From Chitinasiproducens palmae (GTDB lineage: Bacteria; Pseudomonadota; Gammaproteobacteria; Burkholderiales; Burkholderiaceae): a stretch of DNA of 64,000 nucleotides. The notes under the pieces are model-generated. The model did no database searches. It worked only from the letters and a program-made list of their open reading frames with translations, and had not been told where the DNA came from. Below, piece by piece: positions 57,900 to 64,000 of this stretch; the stretch's first letter is position 1, and every line of letters starts with the position of its first letter. The stretch is taken from assembly GCF_900095735.1 (NCBI RefSeq), contig NZ_FNLO01000007.1, positions 1 through 64,000 on the forward strand, read 5' to 3'. The position numbers and the translations under genes are program-made.

Positions 57900-58520
57900 T
57901 TAGTCCTTGTTGAGCGCCACCGGCGCCGATGACAGGTTGCGAATTGCATAGGTCCGCACCACTTCGTGCCGCATGTCGATCGACAGATCGAAGCGGCGTA
58001 ACCACGTGCCGTCAGTAAGCGCGGCCGAGCCCTGCAGCGGGCCACTGCGGACCACTGCCAGGCGATACGGCCGCAAGGTTTCGTTCGTCTGCGGCACGAC
58101 CATGCCGTCGCGGAGCTGCGTCGCGTAACGTTGCGCGTGAGGCCCGTAGCAGGTCACGACCAGGTCAAGCAGTTCATGCTGAATCAGTTCCTGCTGGTCG
58201 TCGGTTGCTGACACGCTGACCGGGCGCGCGTCCTGCTGCGACGTTGCTGCCACATCGGCGTGCAACGTGGCATCGATCGCGGGACGCTGCCGAATGAGCA
58301 CGTTGCCATCCGTTTCGACCGCTTCGATGCTGAACACACACCAATTGGTGTCCGGCTCCGGCGCGGCCGCGACCGTTGCTGGCCAGCGAGGCTGTATACG
58401 TTCGGCGGGCAGATCAGTCAGAGCGCCGATCATGAGCCGTAGAACGTCTTCCAGATCGGCATCGGCGAGGGGCGGCGCATCGTCGGTCGGCAACAGGAAG
58501 CCGACAGTTGTGCTGTCCAT
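57900..58520 (-). CDS. neck terminator-like protein (LIC12616-like)
   Basis: A 206-residue protein starting MDSTTVGFLLPTDDAPPLAD, with IQPRWPATVAAAPEPDTNWC and ELLDLVVTCYGPHAQRYATQ. This sort of protein is encoded immediately before DUF3383 sheaths and is taken as a neck/tail terminator that caps the tail tube. Family name is from memory, moderate certainty. It is the most upstream structural gene: no head-completion, portal or capsid gene precedes it. Confidence 0.7.
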   Translation of the reverse strand: MDSTTVGFLLPTDDAPPLADADLEDVLRLMIGALTDLPAERIQPRWPATVAAAPEPDTNWCVFSIEAVETDGNVLIRQRPAIDATLHADVAATSQQDARPVSVSATDDQQELIQHELLDLVVTCYGPHAQRYATQLRDGMVVPQTNETLRPYRLAVVRSGPLQGSAALTDGTWLRRFDLSIDMRHEVVRTYAIRNLSSAPVALNKD

Positions 58521-58722
58521 AATTTCGTCGTGGATGAGAGGCAGGCCACAAGGTTCCGCGACGCGGTTGGCCCAAGCGCGCTTCGGCGGCGGTGCCGACC
58601 GCGATGACAATGCGATGTGTGAATGCTGATTGCCCGCGTCGCGTCTGGACTGATTTTGGAACCAGGCAGTGCTATCGGACAGCTTGGGCGGTGCGAATGA
58701 GTGATTGAGACGCCAAATGCAA

Positions 58723-58751
58723 AAAGCCCGCGCAGTTTCCTGGCGGGCTTT
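58723..58751 (-). terminator. stem-loop terminator before the tail operon
   Basis: A 9-bp perfect stem (aaagcccgc at 58723-58731, gcgggcttt at 58743-58751) is followed on the minus strand by T5. It lies 80 bases past the stop of the 58833-59267 gene and upstream of the tail operon, so it may end early transcription or be the target of antitermination. Confidence 0.75.
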
Positions 58752-58832
58752 CGTTTCTTCCGGGCACTCTCTCCCCGCCAACGGGCAGGGAGAGAGGCAC
58801 GCAATTCAGCGGCATTCGGTCATCTGTGGACA

Positions 58833-59267
58833 CTATAGAACTGTTTCGGCCGGTTTACAACTATTTTTTTGATTGAGGCGTTCGCGTTCCATACGAGTCA
58901 GTTCTCGCTCGATGTCGCGATGCGCATTTTGCAGGGCGAAAGGGAAGGCGCGCGTACGGATGCGAGCGTTGTGCATCTTCCACATGATGGTCCGAATCTG
59001 TTCCATCGAGCGCCGCTCGACATACACCTGCTTGAGCAGTTCCTTCGTGACGGGATTCGTCATGGTCTTCCAAGCGCGCTCGACGTCCCACCCGTCACGG
59101 TCATCGCGAGTGATCGGCGGTTGCGACGCAAGAAACTCATCATCGGCATCGCGTACGAACCCTCGAATGCCGCAGTACCACGCCGCCCACTTCGCGCAGA
59201 CGCCAAACTTAAAGAGCGGGGAGCGCACGACGCGTCCCCAGTTTTCCAAACGATCTTCGAGTGTCAT
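58833..59267 (-). CDS. phage protein in late-regulator position
   Basis: A 144-residue basic protein starting MTLEDRLENWGRVVRSPLFK, with ERAWKTMTNPVTKELLKQVY and RRSMEQIRTIMWKMHNARIR reminiscent of the sigma-region-4-like or antiterminator-like phage regulators found at the end of early operons in Burkholderia phages. It is the last gene before the terminator that precedes the tail operon. Family assignment is uncertain; the regulatory role is inferred from position. Confidence 0.6.
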   Translation of the reverse strand: MTLEDRLENWGRVVRSPLFKFGVCAKWAAWYCGIRGFVRDADDEFLASQPPITRDDRDGWDVERAWKTMTNPVTKELLKQVYVERRSMEQIRTIMWKMHNARIRTRAFPFALQNAHRDIERELTRMERERLNQKNSCKPAETVL

Positions 59268-59590
59268 TGACTTCCCCTACTGATAAATGATTGCGCTCGC
59301 CGCTGCGCCGCATATGCCGCGCTTATGCGGCGCATGTGCCGTGTGCGCTCGATGCATGTCCGGCGCTTGACTGTCCCTCAGTTCGTGCGCGCAGTTCGTA
59401 CGCTAAGGCGGACGCTGGACGACGCTGCGCGCCGGCCCGGGAAGCTCGATTGGATGACGTGGCCACTGGTATTGCGTTGAGCCAGCGCGCGACCGCAGCA
59501 GCATCGTCGTTGCGCCATCCGCCCTCCACGACGGGGACTGGCATTCCGAAACGGGCTTGCTGAACACGCCGGCAGGACCGCTGCATTGGG
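59268..59590. other. spacer in the early region
   Basis: No gene recognised; short frames are unsupported. Confidence 0.45.
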
Positions 59591-60313
59591 CTACTGTTCC
59601 GTTGCTCGTCCCACGCGCTTGCCTTCAGATTCGATGCAAAACCTGTTCGGCTCCGAGCGCGGTCTTCGAACCATTTCCCGATCCGCCAACCGCGCCGTGC
59701 TTGTCGGCCGCTGTTCCACCTGATGAAAGGACCACGCCGGTTTGTCACCGCCGCTCGACAGCACGCGTTCGCACGCTGCCTTATCTCCGACCAGTACGGG
59801 CGGCTCGATCGGCAGCCCCTCGCGTCGGTTAGCGGCATCGGTGACGCCAACCAGTACAGCGAGATAGGCCGGTACTTCGCCACGCATCCGATAGCCGCGG
59901 TATCTGTTGACGAACTCATTGCGCACGAATGGCCACTCGTCTTCCGTGCGTACGCCCAGTTGTGACCAGCCACCCATCTCCGCTACGACGTGATGAATCA
60001 ATGCGTCGTCGAATACAACGCTTCGATAGGTGCCGACCAGCCGAACCGAACGATCGATCTTCGCCCACGCCGTAAGGGCGCTGTCCTGCGTGGAGCCTTC
60101 GAGCATTCGCACCACGTCGGCGGGTTTCGGCATGAACTGGCCGTTGTCCGGGTTCACGCAGTGCCGGTTGAGTGCATCGCGTACCGCAGCGAAATCGAAT
60201 GGCCGCATCGCGGAGATCCACACGCCAGCCGCGAATTCAGAGAAATCCTGGCGATAGAAAGCGTGTATTTCCGCCATCAAGGCGGTGAAAGGCTCGATGT
60301 CACTGGGTTTCAT
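59591..60313 (-). CDS. DUF6475-like phage protein
   Basis: A 240-residue protein starting MKPSDIEPFTALMAEIHAFY, with NRHCVNPDNGQFMPKPADVV and ARKIDRSVRLVGTY-type segments AWAKIDRSVRLVGTYRSVVF and MGGWSQLGVRTEDEWPFVRN. These match DUF6475 proteins found beside DUF1376 genes in Burkholderiaceae phages; the function is not established but replication-linked by context. GAGAGG precedes ATG 60313, which lies 14 bases inside the previous gene. Confidence 0.75.
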   Translation of the reverse strand: MKPSDIEPFTALMAEIHAFYRQDFSEFAAGVWISAMRPFDFAAVRDALNRHCVNPDNGQFMPKPADVVRMLEGSTQDSALTAWAKIDRSVRLVGTYRSVVFDDALIHHVVAEMGGWSQLGVRTEDEWPFVRNEFVNRYRGYRMRGEVPAYLAVLVGVTDAANRREGLPIEPPVLVGDKAACERVLSSGGDKPAWSFHQVEQRPTSTARLADREMVRRPRSEPNRFCIESEGKRVGRATEQ

Positions 60314-61142
60314 GGGCATACCTCTCGGCTGCGCGACGGGCGACGTCGCGATTTCGGATTTCCAAGGCTTCCTGGCGGTTTCGCGGATCCCGGCTTGGCG
60401 ACGCTCGCGCTTCACGCGCCAGCCAGGACGCTTCAAAGCCTTTCCAGCCGCGCTGACAGCACGTCAGCAGCGCGTTATTGAGCGATAGCCCGGCCTTTCT
60501 CGCCTCTGCGTGAATGCCCCGAATGGCGGTTGCGCTCGGCGGTGCTTTCATACTCGTGCGCAGCTTCAGCCAGTCTCGAGCGACGTCAGGTTCCACGTTC
60601 AACGATTCGAGGTGCGCTTGCGGTTCAAAGCGCGCCACGTCGCGCGCGCTTCCTCTTCTTGGCTCTTGGGTAATGGGATTGGGCTTGGGATTGGGAGCTT
60701 CGGCGCGGGAATCGGACATGATTAGTTCTGCTAACCCACGGAGAACCGGCTGGGTTTGCCGTGGGTTAGCAGTGGGTTCGTCGTCCGCTTCATTCGGACA
60801 CATTTTCGGGTCGATTTGTGCTCTTGGCCGCCCACCTTTGCGTCCGTTCTCCCGAGCCCGGTCGGCAGCGGCCTGGGCCTTTTTGATTTCTTCCTCACAC
60901 CGCTTGTGCGTCCAGCCGCTGTTTTCCAGGGTGAAAAATTCTTCGAGTATCGTTTGAACTGCCGCGCGTTCGTCGGCCGTCATCGCGCGAGCGAGACGGC
61001 AAACGCGTGTCACGTCGGCCGGCAGCGCTTGTTCGTGCGTGTAGTAGAGATCCATCAGGCGCCGATACGCGCCATCCTCGACCATGGTGAGGTGGGCGGT
61101 GGCAGCCAGGTAGTCACCGATATGGTGGGGGTAGTAGTTCAT
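60300..61142 (-). CDS. YdaU (DUF1376) family phage replication-associated protein
   Basis: A 280-residue protein starting MNYYPHHIGDYLAATAHLTM, VEDGAYRRLMDLYYTHEQAL, the DUF1376/YdaU signature. The middle contains basic helices (EEEIKKAQAAADRARENGRK). Such proteins lie next to replication initiation or helicase-loading genes in prophages. The ATG overlaps the upstream stop (ATGA). Confidence 0.87.
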   Translation of the reverse strand: MNYYPHHIGDYLAATAHLTMVEDGAYRRLMDLYYTHEQALPADVTRVCRLARAMTADERAAVQTILEEFFTLENSGWTHKRCEEEIKKAQAAADRARENGRKGGRPRAQIDPKMCPNEADDEPTANPRQTQPVLRGLAELIMSDSRAEAPNPKPNPITQEPRRGSARDVARFEPQAHLESLNVEPDVARDWLKLRTSMKAPPSATAIRGIHAEARKAGLSLNNALLTCCQRGWKGFEASWLAREARASPSRDPRNRQEALEIRNRDVARRAAERYAHETQ

Positions 61143-61891
61143 GCAAACACCCGCGAAGCGCAGTGACGGCGAAGTGGTGATCGATGCCCGGGTTGGCACT
61201 TTTGGATGACATCGCTCGGGGTATAGCGGGGTGCGCGGCGGTACGGTGCTCTGGCGCAAGCAGCCGCTGGCGCGTCGGAGCGGTCGCTTGTGTCACGTCG
61301 CCGTAAGCGCATGAGCATGCCCGGCGCACGCGGCTGCTTAATGCGTGTGATCAGAGGATCGACGCGCTCCGCATCTCGCTTGTGCTCGACGCAGCTTCGG
61401 TCTACCTCCGGAAACATCACGCCACGGACGAGCGCCAGGACGCGGAGTGCCGGTTCGATGGCCGGCTGCCTGCGCATGTTGATGGCGAAGCGGCGTGCCA
61501 AGTCGATCTGGTCGAGAGCGAACAGACGTGACAGGGTTTGTGCCCGGGTCGGGATCGCCGTTCGCCAAGCGGCGGCCGCGACATCGCGCGCCGATGGGAT
61601 GCGTCGTAGCAGGCAAAACGCACCGTGGACCGCGAGGCGCGTCGCATCGCGACGCGCGTCGACCGCATCGCGTTTCAAGCGCGGATTCGCGACGACCGCT
61701 TTTGCAAAAAGCGCCGGCGACGCCATGCCGAAGTTGACCTTGCAGACCGCTCTAGCGCGCGGCAGCATGTCTTGCCCCGCGAGCTGCGCCGGGGCGGCGC
61801 CGAGCGCTCGCATGGCATGGTCATCGGGAGTCAGGACAAGGAAGGCGGCGCGGCCTTGGTCAAGAGGGCGGAGTGTGATCCTGTCGCTCAT
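61139..61891 (-). CDS. phage early-region protein, unknown
   Basis: A 250-residue protein starting MSDRITLRPLDQGRAAFLVL. Codon use is regular and a GAGA sequence lies 1-2 bases before the ATG. The last 60 residues are unusually rich in Arg, Ala and Pro and may be repeat-derived. No known domain is recognised. Confidence 0.6.
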   Translation of the reverse strand: MSDRITLRPLDQGRAAFLVLTPDDHAMRALGAAPAQLAGQDMLPRARAVCKVNFGMASPALFAKAVVANPRLKRDAVDARRDATRLAVHGAFCLLRRIPSARDVAAAAWRTAIPTRAQTLSRLFALDQIDLARRFAINMRRQPAIEPALRVLALVRGVMFPEVDRSCVEHKRDAERVDPLITRIKQPRAPGMLMRLRRRDTSDRSDAPAAACARAPYRRAPRYTPSDVIQKCQPGHRSPLRRHCASRVFA

Positions 61892-62048
61892 ATCTCGTTC
61901 ATCTCAACCTGTTTGCGAATGCGGTCTTGGCCAAGGGCGCAGTGGCTGTTGCGCAGCGCAGTCCGGCACCGGAGCCGACGCAATCGGCTTGCTCGCCGCT
62001 TCGCGCGCTCGATCGTGCGCGGTCCCGCGGTCTGGCCCGCTGTCTATG

Positions 62049-62252
62049 TCAGTCGTGGATCGTTGGCAACTGAAGCACCCGCAAGCGCGGTGGTTTGCGC
62101 GCACGCGTGTCGTCACCGGACGGCGCCGCTGGTGATGCGCCATCGAACAAGGCCCGGCCAGAGTAAGCGCTGGGCAAGAGCGGTGGAGAACGTCGTGCGC
62201 GTCCGCCGCCGTGGGTGTTCGCTTCGTCCAGGACGACGGTTTCGGTCTTCAT
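62049..62252 (-). CDS. small phage protein, doubtful
   Basis: A 67-residue frame starting MKTETVVLDEANTHGGGRAR. An AGAAG lies 10 bases upstream. It fits the small genes usual between Cro and replication genes, but nothing identifies it. Confidence 0.35.
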   Translation of the reverse strand: MKTETVVLDEANTHGGGRARRSPPLLPSAYSGRALFDGASPAAPSGDDTRARKPPRLRVLQLPTIHD

Positions 62253-62657
62253 AAGTGGCTTCTTCTCTCGGTACCGTGACTGGCCGTTCATCGCGCGACT
62301 CGCTTCGGTGGGAAGCCAGCCAGGCTTGGCTTGCTGCGCAGCCTGAAATCGACGCGCCGACTTGTCTGCACGCCGTGCGCACCTCCGCAAGATGCGCCAC
62401 GGCCTTCGGTTTGCGCGGGCGGCGGCCGGTCGCTCTCGCCAAGCCAACCAAGCCAACCAAACCCGCCAAGCCCGCCAAGCCCGCCAAGCCCGCCAAGCCC
62501 GCCATCCGAGGCACGCGAACCGCTTGCATGCGGCGGTCCCGCAGGAGGCGTCCGGAGACCTCGACTGCGCGCGGACGTTGGCGTGACCCGTCGAATCCCC
62601 GCTGTCGCCATCCTCGATCGAGCAGCGCCGATCCCGCCCGGGACACCGGTGCCCCAT
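62253..62657. other. spacer with 9-bp tandem repeats
   Basis: No gene is supported. Positions 62439-62503 contain copies of cccgccaag, the first ones varied as ccaaccaag. Confidence 0.55.
62439..62503. repeat. 9-bp tandem repeat array
   Basis: About seven units, cccgccaag in the 3' copies and ccaaccaag-like in the first ones. The 9-bp period keeps frame, which is why long frames run through it on both strands. Confidence 0.8.
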
Positions 62658-62918
62658 TCATCCCGTTTGTGATTCGCTGCGGCGCGCCGAACGGGGCGGG
62701 GCGTCAAGGAGGTCAGGCCAAATTTCATTCCAGTCGCACCGCAATTCTTTCCGCGAGACCGCTCCGGCGGTAAATCCCTCAATTTGAAGTGACCTAGCGG
62801 GAGAAACCGTGCGGGTGCCATTGGCCATCTGAGAAACATAAGACAGGCCGACGCCCAGTGCCGCTGCAAGGCGCGAAGCGTTGCCACGTTCCGCAGAGAT
62901 GTACTCCGATAGCTTCAT
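62658..62918 (-). CDS. Cro/YdaS-type helix-turn-helix protein
   Basis: An 86-residue DNA-binding protein: MKLSEYISAERGNASRLAAA and LGVGLSYVSQMANGTRTVSP form the helix-turn-helix near residues 14-40, and the C-terminal CDWNEIWPDL is typical of YdaS/Cro proteins of prophages. It is divergent from the S24 repressor gene across a 91-base operator region and starts the leftward early operon. Confidence 0.87.
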   Translation of the reverse strand: MKLSEYISAERGNASRLAAALGVGLSYVSQMANGTRTVSPARSLQIEGFTAGAVSRKELRCDWNEIWPDLLDAPPRSARRSESQTG

Positions 62919-62948
62919 GTCGATTAGCCGAGGACTATTCGCTGAAAT

Positions 62949-63000
62949 TTAGCAAGTGCGAATCTTAAAGTCAAGCCAATGCGAAATTAGCATTCGCTAA
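62949..63000. promoter_or_regulatory. operator region between cro-like and cI-like genes
   Basis: Two related palindromes: TTAGCATTCGCTAA at 62987-63000 (arms TTAGC/GCTAA) and TTAGCAAGTGCGAA at 62949-62962 (one arm mismatch). They are 38 bp apart, in an AT-rich patch between divergent starts, where both proteins should bind. AAATT also stands beside TTAGC in other copies of the motif. Confidence 0.6.
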
Positions 63001-63009
63001 ACTTGACGA

Positions 63010-63696
63010 ATGGAAAACGTGCGTGTGAGACAGCTCAGGAACTTGATCGCTGACCGCTTTGGCGGCAGTCAGGCCGCGCTTTGCAAGCGCATTGGAATGT
63101 CGCCATCGCAGATAGGCCAATACCTTGGGGGCTACAGGAACCTCGGGGAACGGGCCGCGCGAAAAATCGAAGACGGTGCGGGCCTGCCTGCCGGCTGGCT
63201 GGATGCGGCGCCAGAAACACAAATATCCGTTGCACAGTCCGTCCCGCGGGAGTCCGAGCCAGTCCGGCCGGGTTACGTCCGTTTGCGGACCTTCGATGCA
63301 ACACCGTATATGGGCACGGCCGGTCAGCCCGTCGATTTTCCGGAGGTGTTGGGCTACGTGGACGTACTGCGCGATTACCTTGTGATGGAGCTGCGGTGCA
63401 ATCCGGATAGCCTGGACCTGTTGCCGGTTAAAGGCGACTCGATGGCCGGCACGGTCGAACACGGTGACATCGTTTTTGTGGATCGGAGTGTCCGGAATTT
63501 CGATGGCGACGGCGTTTATGTCATCGTCTGGAACGACGGTCTGATGGTCAAACGCCTGCAATCGCTTGGCCGTGGCGGCCTACGCATCAAGAGCGACAAC
63601 ACGAACTACGATCCCGTCGAAGTGTCGCCCGAGGAAGTGGAGCAGTTGACGATCTGCGGACGGGTGACGGGCTCGTGGTCGGTCCGACGGATTTGA
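63010..63696 (+). CDS. S24-family phage repressor (cI/LexA-like)
   Basis: A 228-residue repressor. Residues about 5-65 are the helix-turn-helix domain (QAALCKRIGMSPSQIGQYLG). Residues about 88-225 are the peptidase S24 domain with the catalytic pair S144 (KGDSMAGTVEHGDIVFVD) and K181 (WNDGLMVKRL). A candidate Ala-Gly cleavage bond is A104-G105 (GTAGQPVD). The dyad and candidate bond fit RecA-stimulated self-cleavage after DNA damage, which would release the leftward operon. Confidence 0.9.
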   Translation: MENVRVRQLRNLIADRFGGSQAALCKRIGMSPSQIGQYLGGYRNLGERAARKIEDGAGLPAGWLDAAPETQISVAQSVPRESEPVRPGYVRLRTFDATPYMGTAGQPVDFPEVLGYVDVLRDYLVMELRCNPDSLDLLPVKGDSMAGTVEHGDIVFVDRSVRNFDGDGVYVIVWNDGLMVKRLQSLGRGGLRIKSDNTNYDPVEVSPEEVEQLTICGRVTGSWSVRRI

Positions 63697-64000
63697 AGGC
63701 TGGCATCTGTCGGTCCGTTGGGAGCAGGGCTGCGGCGAGCTAGCGCCACTGACGGAGGCAGCGAGGGTGACATCGAGCTGCAGGCGGGATGCGCCTCAAG
63801 TGTGACCGGTCATGACCGTATTTTGCACTGTCGGGTGGACAAAAGTAGCCGAGCAGCGGCGAGTCGTTGATGCTCCGGCTGCCGAATGGCGAATGCAACC
63901 AGACTCGCGAGCGGCCTTGTCGACCGAACCGCATAACGATTGTGCGGCACGGAGATGCCAGCGCCTAGCTGTTTCGCGAGGCGACTGAGAACTCACGCGA
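63697..64000. other. end of window, no gene seen
   Basis: After the repressor there are only weak frames. An integrase or other phage gene may follow beyond the window. Confidence 0.4.

Noticed and set aside
62658-62918. YdaS-YdaT toxin-antitoxin pair
   Set aside because: The HTH protein is divergent from an S24 repressor and no YdaT-like gene is adjacent, so a Cro-type role is more likely.

Overview
The window is high-GC DNA from a betaproteobacterium, most likely a member of the Burkholderiaceae. The evidence is the Burkholderia-type gene content (TonB-ExbB-ExbD with bfd and bfr, class I fumarase, an acetate activation/uptake operon, YaeQ, a DUF2783/flavin hydroxylase pair) and the strong GC bias at third codon positions. 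This is an inference from gene content; I see no rRNA or tRNA gene that would settle the genus.

Positions 1-31,900 are chromosomal housekeeping genes. On the minus strand lie a DUF1857 protein, an iron-uptake cluster (tonB-exbB-exbD with bfd carrying a Fur-box-like site), murI, bfr, a class I fumarase, a YqhA-family membrane protein and an EamA transporter. On the plus strand follow acs, a DUF4212 subunit and a Na+/solute symporter, which look like an acetate utilisation operon, then a single-domain response regulator. After that come yaeQ, pssA, small Burkholderia-type proteins, a lipoprotein, a YihY/BrkB protein, a group III truncated haemoglobin, a divergent LysR/TauE pair, a c-di-GMP phosphodiesterase-like EAL protein, a chemoreceptor ending in a CheR-tether-like pentapeptide, and a flavin hydroxylase with its DUF2783 partner. 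The spacers between these genes are unusually rich in short, degenerate direct repeats, including a clean 8-bp array of about 16 copies at 217-348.

Positions 31,900-38,300 are visibly less GC-rich and poorly coding. They hold an ORFan and a beta-helix tailspike gene that is one continuous reading frame of about 1,000 codons broken by a single in-frame TGA.

Positions 38,280-63,700 form a contractile-tail island, almost entirely on the minus strand. In transcription order it runs: divergent cI-like S24 repressor and Cro/YdaS-like protein, small early genes, a DUF1376 and a DUF6475 protein, a putative late regulator, a terminator, then neck protein, sheath (DUF3383), tube (DUF3277), tail assembly chaperone with an apparent -1 frameshift site, tape measure with a tail lysozyme domain, Dit-like protein, baseplate plug, hub, Gp138-like spike, gp46-like protein, baseplate J, DUF2612 protein, fibre proteins (two paralogous Asp-box plus partner cassettes), two membrane proteins, lysozyme and holin. 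No portal, terminase, capsid, protease or integrase gene is visible where a complete phage would carry them. A headless, tailocin-like particle, or a prophage that has lost its head module, is therefore the best reading. The repressor keeps the Ser/Lys dyad expected for RecA-stimulated autocleavage, so induction by DNA damage is the natural prediction.
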